Origin: Sympetrum striolatum
Taxonomy: Eukaryota; Arthropoda; Insecta; Odonata; Libellulidae
Length of the DNA: 64,000 nucleotides
NCBI GenBank assembly: GCA_947579665.1
Contig: OX388348.1
Coordinates: 16,244,001-16,308,000, forward strand
Direction of reading: 5' to 3'
Part shown: positions 50,912 to 62,689 of the stretch, in pieces
Layout of the letters: the number at the start of each line of letters is the position of its first letter
How positions within the stretch are numbered: the stretch's first letter is position 1
The notes under the pieces: generated by a model
Told to the model about the DNA's origin: nothing
Databases searched by the model: none
Seen by the model: the letters and a program-made list of their open reading frames with translations, nothing else
Position numbers and translations under genes: made by a program

Positions 50912-53900
50912 CTTTCTTATCATGAATTTTTTTAATTCTGTCAATCAATAACCATATACGTCAAACGAAACGTAAATATAAATATATATGACGACGTTAG
51001 ATTTAAAACAGAACGCATTTACGCAAGTATTAAGATAAGCTTAAGAAAGAGTCACAGACACTTATCCTTAAAGAGGAACACCGAACCATCTGAGGATAGA
51101 GAATGCTGCCAAGAATGAGCGGAAAGGAATACGAAATATCAAAGACTGAGGGGGAAAAATGAAGGGAAGGAGTTACAGATGTGGAGAGGGTGAGAAGTAT
51201 TGAAAAGATCGGGACAAATAAGAGCGGGAATAGGGGCGCTAATAAAAAAATCTCAGGACGCGATAAGGAATGGAGACGCAAAAGACATTTCCTACAAAAA
51301 TCCTCCAACTTACTTCCTGGATTGTAATGTGAAGTGCATGAACTATTTCGAGCAAGTTGGCCCTGTGTATTGGAGATATTTAAGGAAGGCGATTGGGGGA
51401 TCCGGCTGTAGGGGAAACAAGCGAGGCACGAGATGCGGCAGGATCATAACACCGACGGAAGTGCGTAAATGAAAAGCCAACATGGTCCGAAAAACTTTTG
51501 GCTTCATTAATCCAAATTAACTGGAGGTTGTGCCGAAGAATTAGCGACCTTTGTAAACATACCGAAGTAGAACAGAGTCCTAAAGAAAGCAATTGATGAA
51601 CTATCTTCCGCCAAGGAATTTCTCTTGTGTGGAATTTAAATATACTTATATTGTACAGTTTTGCAATAAATGTTTCTTCTAGGAAATGTTTTAAAATTAA
51701 TATTTCGGCTGTAAATAGCAAAACATAAATTATCAGCAACACAAACGAACGAGAAGGAAATAATTTCTGATGTTTACTAAAGAAATTCGGATTTAATTAC
51801 AAAATTAACGCCTTAATTAGCAACTGATCTCGCAATAAACAAGTAAGTACTTCCGAAAATAATATTAACCACGACCCTACGATAACTTATTCGAGTTGAA
51901 TGAGGAGAATTAATGAAAGGATATAGAGAGCCTCTTCAAAGAAAAAATTGTTTCTTGGTAAGATTGAAATAAAGAAATATTCTTCAGCTCATTACCAGAC
52001 GAGACAAGGACTCTAGTGAAGACATTTTTTATCACATGTATAAAAGGTTCTACTTAGGTTGAAAAACCATGATACTTTTCCTCAAGAAATATTCATTCAT
52101 CGCTAACATACATCCGAAGCTAACCTTCCTTCGCCATTTAATTTTTAGCCAAACTGAGTCTGTTCTTTCAAGGCTTTAACATCGACACCTCCCATTATCC
52201 CAGGGGCAACCAAACGTATTCTCTAAGGCTTCGCGCTTTGTAATTTTACCCCCTAAAAAATAATAAAGATAACCAACGAGAGGAAACAAAATTATCGACT
52301 GAAATAAAACGTGTCGCTCGTAAAAAGATACCCCTGTCGTTTCATTCTAAATATTCTCTCTCGAAATTGCCTCCCATATGTCACGTAATTTAACCCTTCA
52401 GAAAATCTCTTCGTCGTCTCGCACACTTTTCCTTTCTATTTTTCTCTTTTATCTTGGTCGCTTGTGCCATTGTTACTTTTCCTTCCACTGCTATCTCATA
52501 CTAAACATTCCACTCTTCAACTCATCCTCTCCTCTTATAGTATCGTAAATCCCCTTTGCTAAATATAACTCCACTTAAAACTCATTCTCTTTATTCTAAC
52601 TACATTTTTTCGCTTAATTTAACTATTGTAAAATAAGGAATGGATAGTAATATATTTGTTGAATATTATGTATAATAACGTATAATGTCAGCATTATATG
52701 CATGCACTCGAACAAATATTCATCAAAGGATACGGAGTAAAAAATTTATATCCAATTATTATACAATATAATTGTATTTTCCTGCTTTGAAATAATGTTC
52801 GATTGCTATTTGGAAATAAATATTATGGTCAATTCATTTTTTTTTCGATAAATTAAAAATTTTTCAATTCGATTAAAAAATTAATGGAATGTGACTAGTC
52901 ATATAGAGGACTGAACGTAATATGTTCTTTACAGTATACATCAAAGTATTAAATAGCATTATTGCATCGTTTCCTTTTCAGAACAAAAGTGCTGTTCTCA
53001 TGATTCCTCCACAACACTATTATTTTATTTCCTGTTTATTGCAATGTCTGCGATTTATCTTATTCAACGGTAATTCAATTTCAATAATTTGTATAAATAT
53101 TGCATTTTCGTTGCTCCCACAGTTTTTCTACCAAAGATGTTTAGTGAGAAAGGATTTATTAGGTAAATGCATATTACTATTAATAAGGATCGTAAATGAA
53201 GTAATCTAATATAGAAAAGAAATAAATTAGCTATATTAATAAATTTCTTTAAATATAGAAAACATTAGGGTTTAAATTTTCTAAATACATGTTATAAGTA
53301 TATATTGATATATGCAGCTTGGTGAAGGAATTATCATTTGTTGATGTTGAAGCTGCGTTAACCCTAAACATTTTACTCAGTAATAGATTGCCTAGAATGT
53401 ATGTATGTAGTAATGATAATTGATTTATAATATACTATGTCATGTCTTGTCATTTAAACTTTGCATTTTTATAGTGTGCCCTTTTTATGTACGTATGTGA
53501 TGCAAAATGTTTCAGAAGTTTCATTTTAATGTTTTTTTGGACGAATCCATGCAGTATTTAATTTGTTTGCTGATAATAAAAACTATATTTTTTATACCAT
53601 ACAGTGTCATACCATACATTTTTTAGCTATAATATTAGTTTTCCTCTAGAAACTGAACATAGTGATTTTTGTAAGAAAAGTAGAATGAAAAAACTTTGGC
53701 AGGAACTAAATGAAAATATTTTGAATTCTAGATAACAATTTAGATGTAACTAGTGTTTATTATTACTATTTAATATAATTATTTATCTAAAAGCGATCGC
53801 TTTCACACTTCAGGCGCTTTCTTGAATGTTTTCCATCCTACTTAATATGAAAAATCGGAAATTTCTTTCTAATAGCACCACATTTGTCCCTCAAATTTTT

Positions 53901-54360
53901 TTATTAAAGCCCTTTCACTTTCCCTCCTGATAAATTAACCCAACTTTGGAATCATTTGGAAAACCCTGCCTTGTCGTCGTTCGCGGAGAATTCCTCGTAT
54001 TACTCCCATATCAAAATTCGCCTTCCCTTCCGTCAACACCCCTCTAATCTGCCATCACATTTAATATTTCCCAATTCGCTCAACCAGCCACCACTTTTTG
54101 CTTCATCATCTAACATTACTACAGCCAAAAATCGTGAGAAAATATAATAGACCCTACCAGGAAATGTTTTAATTGGAAATTATATTCGTTAAAATACATT
54201 TCGGGTAATTAAACTTTGGTTTCACTAGAGTTGCAGGTTTTGTGAGCCTGGCTTTATGACCTCTCTAAAACTACATTGGAATTGAATGACGAGGACTCTG
54301 GAGATTTAAGGAAAAAATAAAAAACCATCCCGTGTTTCTGACGAAGAGAGTGAGTCTCCT
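50912..54360. other. AT-rich DNA with a GC-richer purine block
   Basis: About 51075-51450 is purine-rich and GC-richer on +. A 90-codon frame + (51200-51472) and a 120-codon frame - (51380-51742) show no domain. 52140-52600 is pyrimidine-rich on +. Near 53266-53374 a loose inverted repeat joins AACATTAGGGTTTA to TAACCCTAAACATT. No gene was supported. Confidence 0.45.
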
Positions 54361-55110
54361 AAGCATTCCAGTCTCTTTTATTTGCATCTCCTCTTCCTTA
54401 CCCTTATTCTGATTTTTATTATTTTCCTTATTTAGCCACCTTATCTAGCAATTTTATTCCGCTTTTATTCCCTCCCGTTCTCCCTATCTTTTATTCCTCC
54501 ACATTTCCTGTCCTATCCTCTCTTCCTCCCACTGTCTCCCAGCACTCTGCCCCCCGCAGAGGAACTATAAAAACCTTTTTAAAGCCTTATCTCGAATTTT
54601 TACGGTTTCCCGCATAATAAAAAACCGCTCTCGACTCGAATCCTTTTGCCACCGGGCAGCGGGGGATATTTCTGCAACCGCCATTCAGCTCCCACGGTAT
54701 AAAAAAAATCTTTATTATCACGCCATCCGAATACCTCGCCCCGGCGAGAGGAGACGACCTTGCGTCCCTATTTTTCCTTCCTCCGATTCCTTCCTTCCCT
54801 TTGCCACTTTCTTGAGACGTAGAAGTGACTCTCTTATTAAAAAGAACAAACAAATAAGAGGCTCCTTTTCCGACACTGGCCTTTTGAATAGGACAAAACG
54901 CTGAGTCGCGGAGCAACCTAAATCTGAGGGAGGAAAATGGCGGGAGAAATATAAGGAAGGCGTGGGCGGTAGTGAAAGGAAGCGAGGGAAGTGAAAGGGG
55001 GGAGAACAAAGGGAGAGGAGGAAGGCGGAGTTTGCTTTATCGTGGCCAGATGCTTGCTCCGGAGTCTTGCATTCGAGCCATCGTCATTATGAATTGATCG
55101 ACATCATTGT
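54361..55110. other. GC-richer patch, pyrimidine-rich then purine-rich
   Basis: 54361-54560 is C+T-rich on +, then GGAACTATAAA at 54561-54571 (also at 18529). 54900-55040 is A+G-rich. A 140-codon - strand frame (54587-55009) has no recognisable domain. The architecture is like the 18.4 kb patch. Confidence 0.45.
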
Positions 55111-55162
55111 GCTTGTACGACGGAGGAAAAAGTGAAAGGCGGAATTGGTGATTCCTTCCGTA

Positions 55163-55640
55163 GGTGACTTTACACATGTAGATGTTCGACTCTCGCAAGG
55201 ATCGACTCTTTGATTCATGATTTAATCGGAGTCTTAAAATATATTCTCGAAATTAAAATCGAAATCATCTTAAAAACAATTGGCAGAATTATACACTGAT
55301 AATAAAGGGATAATTGTATGCATTATACAATATTATGTGTTTTTCAGAAATTTGTCTGTAAAGGTGCTTATCTGTAAATTTTATGTGTTAAAATATGCGT
55401 AAATGTATATTTAAGGATCAAATTTTTGATTCATGATTAAATATATATCATAATAAATATTCCAGTCATCAATTATTAATTTTTGCAGAATTATACGCTG
55501 AGAATTCATGAATAATCATAAGTAACTTTACGAATGTACAATACATGTTCGATTCTCGTAAGGATCGAGTTTTTGGTTCATGATTTAATAAATACAATAA
55601 TAAATATCTCCGTAAGCAATGACATTTAATTAAAATTATA
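55163..55640. repeat. Irregular three-copy local repeat
   Basis: Three diverged copies share AAGGATC(G/A)A, then TTGATTCATGATT or TTGGTTCATGATT, then an AT-rich stretch and GAAT(T/G)ATA(C/T)(A/G)CTGA. The GGATC landmark lies at 55199, 55415 and 55562, so spacing is 216 then 147 bp. The copies are imperfect and old. Confidence 0.7.
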
Positions 55641-56817
55641 TTAACATTTTTTAGAATGATATGCTGAGGAACTATGCATAATTTTACGAATTGCTTATCG
55701 TGTGTGAGTTTTTTAAATATATTAGGGATTTATGAACAATCGCAAGTAAATAAAATAGATCCTCCACATACGGAAGGAATCCAAATATTTTCTTTGATTG
55801 TGTAAAACTTAAATAATTACGACTAATTGACCTGTAAAAATTTTACTTTTTATCATATCGCAGTATATTTTCATCGTTAATTTATACTTGATGAATAATA
55901 GAATCATTTCAAGCCTTCATAAATTACTAGCAAGTTTCAATCAACTTTTAGATCTCTAACTGAACAATTTATTATTACCATATATTAATATGTATCAATG
56001 CATATTAAAAATAAGATCTTGATGACTGTCGATGGCTGTTCCTACTCTGATATGAAACCTTATTTAATAGTAATTAGCATTCGCACAGTAAAAGGGTCAA
56101 TCAGGATTCTTAGAAGCGATACATCCAATACTTCTTCATAGGAAGAATTTTGATTCACTTCCCAAAGATGACAGTGTAAATCATTTTTCTTATAAAAATT
56201 CACTACTAGATGAATCGCTTACAAAATATGTATGTACATCCAATTTTTCCACCAAGACGTAGGTAACAAACACAATCGGTATCACCATAATTTCAGTTTG
56301 AACGAGCGAACCTTACTATTTCGTCATATTTGTAGACTTCATGGGATATAGACGAAAAACTTTCGTAAAACTAGAAAAAAACTGTAAAACTTAGAAACTC
56401 GCTATAATTCTTCAGGGAATTCTAAGATAAATCAGACCAATAGAAAGCAAAATTCAATTGAAGATTTGGTGATTATACCCTTGCTAGAATATGCCTAGCG
56501 GTTTTAACCAGAAACAGAATAAAATTCAGCAGCAAGTGTTGTATCTATTTCTATTATAGACTACGAACAATTACATGAATAACAGCCATACGCATATCAA
56601 ATAGAAAGCAGCCAATCTTACACGAATACTGCAAACTTATCACCTGTTACGACACTCGTTAAATATTTATGTGTATGTTTCTTAGTCGGATTAGAGGCGA
56701 AATACGGAGCTTTCAAACTATAAATCCGAGCTCGAGAAATTCTTCAGCTTGGAAACTCTAATTTCGAAGGAGACACGAGAAACTTAACATAAATTGGAAG
56801 TTGCAGGCTTACTCTTT
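55641..56817. other. AT-rich unannotated DNA
   Basis: Nothing recognisable was found. Confidence 0.5.
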
Positions 56818-56950
56818 ACGTCCCCGCTATATGACGTCAGCGAACTTCCCGCCATGTCGCTCTCGCGATGACAGTTGTTCGCAAACTTTTTACGCCCCAA
56901 ACTCCGTATGTCAACGCGAATTAAGCTCATTCCCTCCTCAAAACACTCCT
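56818..56950. promoter_or_regulatory. Candidate promoter-like cluster (CRE, E2F-type, CTCGCGA)
   Basis: Within 37 bp lie TGACGTCA (56832-56839), the full palindromic CRE; TTCCCGCC (56846-56853), an E2F-type site; and TCTCGCGA (56861-56868), half of the TCTCGCGAGA promoter palindrome. The patch is GC-richer than its AT-rich surroundings. No TATA box or adjacent coding exon identifies a gene, so direction is unknown. Confidence 0.4.
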
Positions 56951-58499
56951 TTCGCGGGCTGCAATCTCTTTCAATTAACTTTAGAAAGCTGATACGTATA
57001 ATGAAGATATAAGACAAACTAATAAGATAGATCAGAAAGTGATATCTGAACACGCGGGTGTGTTCTTAGCCTTATTTGTAAACGGCTATGAGGTGACTTT
57101 CCGAAACTGAATGAATCAATTCTCCGGAAACCCGTAGGTCTAATGCGATGTCTCACACATGGTCTTTTGAAATACATATTATATATTTTATCCTTCTATT
57201 TCATATTCTGAATTCCAATGTTTGGCTGTTGCCACATTCTTTGATTCTTTACAACTAGATGCAACATTCGATACATCACCTACTGTACCTATCTCTGAGC
57301 AATGCCTCTAAATATAAATTAAGTTATACGTCACAGGCAAGACTAATTTCCAGATGATCTCTACGCATAGAAAAAACAATGAATTAAATAAAAATATAAC
57401 GAAATGTTACAATTAACTTTAGGGTTCGTATTCCAATCGATTAACCAAATATTTTTTATGTCTAAGAATTCTATCAAAAGTTTTATCGGACAATGACACA
57501 GACAACAATTATGCCTGAACACCCTAATTGAAATGTTTATATCAGAAATTGAAAGTTGCGCTTTCCTAGTTAATTAAATTATGCCAGATAATTCTACACA
57601 ATCATCTCTATACTTCTGGACTATTAAAGCGGGTAAGGCAAAATCTAAAAATTAACTGTTCAAGAGTATATCTGCCTCATTAGCACATTAGCAGAACACA
57701 AATTCAGGAGATAAAGTTGTGACCACAAAATTGAGAGCCTTAAAGAAAATTTAATTCTTAGCAGCAAAAACTTATTCTCTGATCTATCTGTTCTACTAAG
57801 GAACAAAATCTAACATTAAACCTAAGCGTTTTATTATAACTTCCTTACAATAATTAACAAATAATGTCACTTACAATTTTTAATCTGAGAAGGAAATAAC
57901 AATAATAAATAAACATGCAATACAAAAACAGCAATCTAGTTGCAGCACTAGGTAGGTAAATTTTCCATAAATATGTGACCCAAGTATCTAGTCATATCTT
58001 TAAAACCATTAAATATTTTTCAGTCCTTACTATATTTTTTTCAGACTTCGCAGTTTAACTCAATGAAGTATTTCAGTTATATGATATCAAGGAGATAATC
58101 TTAAATACTATATTTTCATTCTAAAACATTGAGCTAGATATTCCATTTTACAATAGGCCAAGAATTCCTTCACGGTGGCATTGAATAGGAACCGGCATAT
58201 CAAAAGATATACATTCCTTCCCTTAAAAATACTAAGAGTAAAAATATAGAGCTTTGGTAACCTTCGGTAGTAAAAATATATCGCACAAACGTACTCCTTC
58301 TGTATACCTTAACAATTACAGATTGCTTAGGTTAAGACCCTCAGGTAGCCCCGCATTTCACTTAAACTCAGATCAAATAAAAGCCAAATTCAACGAGAAG
58401 GGCAGAGAAAAGCCGCATGAAGAGGCAAAGGAAGATAGACGATATGCATAGAAGGAGAAAGTTTACTCCGAGATCATCTCTCATCCAGAACTGCCTCAG
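56951..58499. other. AT-rich unannotated DNA
   Basis: A 65-codon frame at 58254-58451 has no domain. Nothing else was recognised. Confidence 0.5.
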
Positions 58500-59230
58500 A
58501 GTTTCCTGAGAAAAATCCTCCCCACCTCTTCCTATCCTTTTATTCCTCCAACTTCCTCCGCGACCCCTCCATCGCTACACACGATTCCTACGACTATTAT
58601 GATAAGGCAAAAGTCTCCTCCTTCTCAAACGAGTACATAACAGCAGAATAGACGCCTCCGTCTCTCTCCCACTCGCTGAATAAGACTCCTCTAATATACG
58701 TCCTTCCCATTCTTCTTTTTTCTTTCGCAAACCTATTGTGACGCGCAGCGCCATCTTTTCTCCCCCTCCTTGGATATTGTGCCGCCATATTGCCGCTCGC
58801 TCATCTCGACGAAAACTTCGAACGGGGTGCCGTATTCAGTGCCTGAATATCCGCGCCCCTTTCTTCTCCAACACCCTCCCGTGGTGCAGATTCTCTCTCG
58901 GCCATCCCGGTCTTAATTTCCCCTCCGCATAGCCGGTCCTGTCCCCTCGATCCCGCCCCTCCATTGGCTCCTTTTGTCCCGAGACGTAATCGCACGCGAC
59001 TGCCATTGTGAAAGCGTCCGTTGCACTCATAACGTCGTAAATCGAGTCTCCCATCCTCTTCTGTGTGAAGGAAAGTTTGCCGTAGGGATAGTTCGTAACG
59101 GCGAAAGAGGTTTTTTTCCCGACCTGCGAATGGCCGCGGAGCAGCGAGATTCTCGCTGAAATTCAGGCAGTTTTCCTCAGAGATTTCTGCCCCTATCAAA
59201 AACCTGAATGAGTAAGACAAAACCTCCATT
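58500..59230. promoter_or_regulatory. CpG-rich island, candidate promoter
   Basis: From about 58735 to 59160 the sequence is clearly enriched in CG dinucleotides and G+C relative to the rest of the window. GCCATCTT and GCCGCCATATTGCCG (58750-58800) resemble YY1-type elements, and CCATTGGC near 58961-58968 is an inverted CCAAT box. Upstream, 58500-58760 is pyrimidine-rich on +. A 142-codon - strand frame (58801-59229) spans the island but I recognise no domain; it may be a by-product of GC content or, less likely, a first exon. Confidence 0.4.
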
Positions 59231-61559
59231 GTTTTTCTCCGAGTAAATGCAAAATATACAGCCCCACTTTATGGATTACGTAAGATTTTATGGAGGTTAT
59301 CAAGGACATAGACTTAACAGTATAACTTTACAATACAGAAGAGCAATAACATTTTTGTGGACGAGACCATAATCATCTGAATACTTTGCGTTTCTATATT
59401 AAAGAGTTGATTGTTGGTATCTCTCGAGCTCCAAATTATATTTCTCTTATGCGCACCATAGTATAAAATTAAACTAAATGAAGTATAACATTAACAAAAC
59501 AGAGCGCAACTCTTTGAGCAAGTCCTACCGAGCAATAAATATTACATCACAAAATCAAAAAATCGATACCATAATACTTAACTAATGAAAAACTAATACT
59601 GAAATATAATTATTTATCTTCTTTTAGGTTAAATTTTAAAAATTGATATAAGCAGGCTATTGGTAATGTTGTTTATGACCAAAGAAAAATACCGCACCGA
59701 TACAAAAATCACTGAACATGAAAACCATTCAGAAGATAGATCAGGTTTAATTTGACCTAATTTTACCTAATTTTCATTTCTTTCATTCAATTTGTCTTTG
59801 TCAATAGAAAAGAATAGCTATTTTTCCACAGTGTAAATATTCTACATCAATAAACCACATGATTAAACATTTTTGTTCAATAATAGTATTAGAATTAAAG
59901 AAAAGACTTCGGCAACCCGCTGTACTTATTTGTCTTGATAATGGTCTATATTCTAGGCTGAAGTTTGAGTCATCCAGATTGCACGATTATTTTTTTTCTA
60001 AAGACCAAAGTTTTGTTCTTCATTTCAAATTAATGATGTGAAATAAAATAATCTGAATTGATAATACATCTTTACATTATTTCTAAGTTTTTTTCCCCTC
60101 AAAGCATACGTCAAATAAAATCAGAAATGGAAGCAATATCATCCTATCTTTTAATTTGAACTGGCTTAATTTTGATGAACAACGAGAGGGATGAAAACGA
60201 AAATACGAGTTACTCGACACCATTATTCGAATTGTCAGTTATATTAATTAATTACTTTCACGAAACTCTTTTTTAAAAGATATAGTTGTTATAATAAGGT
60301 TGACTCCTGTCATATCTGGACGGTTTTCACTAAAAGCATTTTGCCTCAGAGATGAAATTTATACTAAACTTCCCCATTCTTGCTTAAATGCTTAAACGTT
60401 ACGGAAATGTCGTTTAAGCGGAATGAGCTGAAACGCGAGTCGAAGAAAAATGTAAAAAAATGAAGGATTAAAGCAATGGAACTGGAGTTGGAATTGTTTC
60501 AGATCAGAAGGACTAAATTATGGCGTATCCGAGGAAAATGAACAGAATGAAACTAGATAAAAAATACAGATTCGTTAATCTTTTAAATATTTACTCAGAC
60601 TCAAAAGAATTGAATATTTATGGTAAGATGCCACTGTGTTCTAGATAGTGAATTCATAATTATAGTACATCATTATTATACAACGTAATGTAACAATAAT
60701 AAACTACGTAATATATATATATACATTATTAACAAGCACTTTTATTGGAAATACATTAATTTTTACTATCTATATATTAATACGTGAAGAGAAAACTTTG
60801 GATCCCTTTTTAAGGATATTGCACGAATGGAGGAGTTTGAGATTTGGCATAGTTGAAGATTATGTGGAGAAGGAGCGCAGAAAGCTAAAATCTTTGCCCA
60901 AATATCATTGGTTCGACTCTGGACAAGTATAATCGTCTCTCATAAGAAATGCAGGTAAAGTTCATTTTGATCGATTGCAGATATTTTTTCTTTTGGAGAA
61001 TTAGATCAGAAATAATTGTAGTACCATAGAGTAAGGATATAGAGAGTTCGCCTTATGGGAGAAAGTGGCCCAACCTTTTTTCTTTCGCCTAACCGCCACA
61101 AGATGTCTTAGGTGGCGTTTTTCATCCCAAGGATCGAGAAGGAGCTTGTAGCTTAACCCTCATTCACGCTGGTTGTCTCCCCTCCGCTTGCTCCTCTTTT
61201 TTGGAGGGGAAAGGGAAATAAGGTTTCGCGGAAATAAATAAAACTTGAAAGTTATTATACTGGTTCACTGAAGTTATTTTAAAGTAAGCATTCGATATTC
61301 TGTTATCTTTTGGAAACAAGGGTACAACTTTGATTTCAATGACGTTGTCATCTCCGAAGTTAGCGATAGTTTACAAAATTGTGTATAACTATAGCAAATT
61401 TGGTGAAAAAAAATTAATTTCATTTAAATAAACTGCCAAAATTATTATCTTTTTTGCATGCAAAATTTAATTTGTTATAACGAAAAATAACTTAGAAACA
61501 ATTGGAGAAAGTTGAGCAACCGAAATTTTCGCGCCAAAATTGAGTGCTTTTATCAAAAG
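59231..61559. other. AT-rich unannotated DNA
   Basis: It holds a perfect 9 bp hairpin at 60390-60419 (GCTTAAACG and CGTTTAAGC) and a TA microsatellite at 60709-60724. 61040-61215 is GC-richer without recognisable content. No gene was found. Confidence 0.5.
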
Positions 61560-62150
61560 AGCATATTCGAGGCGCAGTAGGAAAGGCGAATAGAATGCAA
61601 AGGTTAACTAGCAGAATCCTTAGGGGATGTTCATCGAGAGTAAAAGAAATTGCGTACTTTTCACTAATCCGACCTCTACTTGAGTATTGCGGAATAGTGC
61701 GGTTTGGGATCCTCACGAAGTAGGATTCATTTCCGGTCTCGACATGGTTCAACGTAGAGCAGCAAGGTTCGTCAAGGGAGATTTCAGATTCGACAACAGT
61801 GTTTCGGCTATGATAGAATCTCTGTTGGAACTCTCTTAGTGATAGAAGACGTGAATATCGACGGAAGCTTTTTGATAAATTTATCACTACCGATTACAGG
61901 GGAGGAGATAACAGATATTGCCATCCCAATTATATACTTACGCGACCTTCGAGAGAAAACAAAAAAGCGATTCAGGGAAGTAGTTGCCAGGACAGATAGC
62001 TACTTTTGGTCATTTTTCCCGCAAAGTATTGGAGAAGCTAATAGCTCTCCAGATTAGATAGGTATTTCGGTGTCTTACACCCCCCGCCACGCACCACTGG
62101 CGGATTGCAGGGTTTAAATGTAAATGATGTAAATGTAACTGTAGTAAAAT
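61560..62150 (+). pseudogene. CR1/L2-type LINE, RT C-terminal end and 3' tail
   Basis: Three frames together read KANRMQRL, VKEIAYFSLIRPLLEYC, WDPHEVGFISGLDMVQRRAA, RFVKGD and SDRRREYRRKLFDKF, ending with SYFWSFFPQSI. This is the well-conserved region C-terminal to the reverse transcriptase catalytic core in CR1/L2-like LINEs. Frame breaks occur near 61700, 61837 and 62000. The frame closes at 62055-62057, and the tail ends in TGTAAATGATGTAAATGTAA, the kind of short tandem repeat with which these LINEs end. The catalytic YADD box is not present; the copy is 5'-truncated and dead. Confidence 0.85.
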
Positions 62151-62689
62151 AACTGTAACGGCGATTATAAATTTAAAATTGACGTCAATTAAAGTAGAAA
62201 TAAATATTCTATCAATCACATCGTGAAAATCTGTTGACTCTACTTGAAATTATAGCGTCTCAAACTCGACATACTGGACATTTTCGCAGACTACATCTGG
62301 TTACATAGCGGGTATATAGGCGAAATATGGCTAGTTGTAGCGATGAATTGCTCGTAATTCTTGGTAGTTCTATTAACAAGTGTTTTCTATTGAAACAAAT
62401 AAGTGAAAGCGAGTGTCTTGTACATCCAGTCTTAAAATTAAAGTTTTCGCGTTTTGAGAGATTTTTTGGTAACTTTTTTCTTGATGTCATAAATTCCGGA
62501 AAAAGATTAATGAAACAGTAGTTCATAACAAATATTAATCTTTTACTAAAGTCCTTAAGGAATTGCAAAAAATTCCTTTCCACGAATATTAATTTTATAA
62601 AGATAGCAGTTAGACGAATGATTACGATATATATTATTTTTTATAATCAAGGTGAATGTCATAGAAGTTATCATTGGAAAAAACAAGCC
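62151..62689. other. Unannotated DNA between two LINE fragments
   Basis: A 64-codon + frame (62327-62521) and a 107-codon - frame (62260-62583) overlap. Neither contains a domain I recognise. Confidence 0.4.

Noticed and set aside
53266..53374. Telomere-like TTAGGG/CCCTAA words
   Set aside because: There is only one copy on each side of a loose inverted repeat and no tandem telomeric array.
54587..55009. 140-codon - strand frame
   Set aside because: The frame coincides with a GC-richer biased patch, with no motif or splice-supported context.
60709..60724. TA dinucleotide run
   Set aside because: A short ordinary microsatellite in AT-rich DNA.
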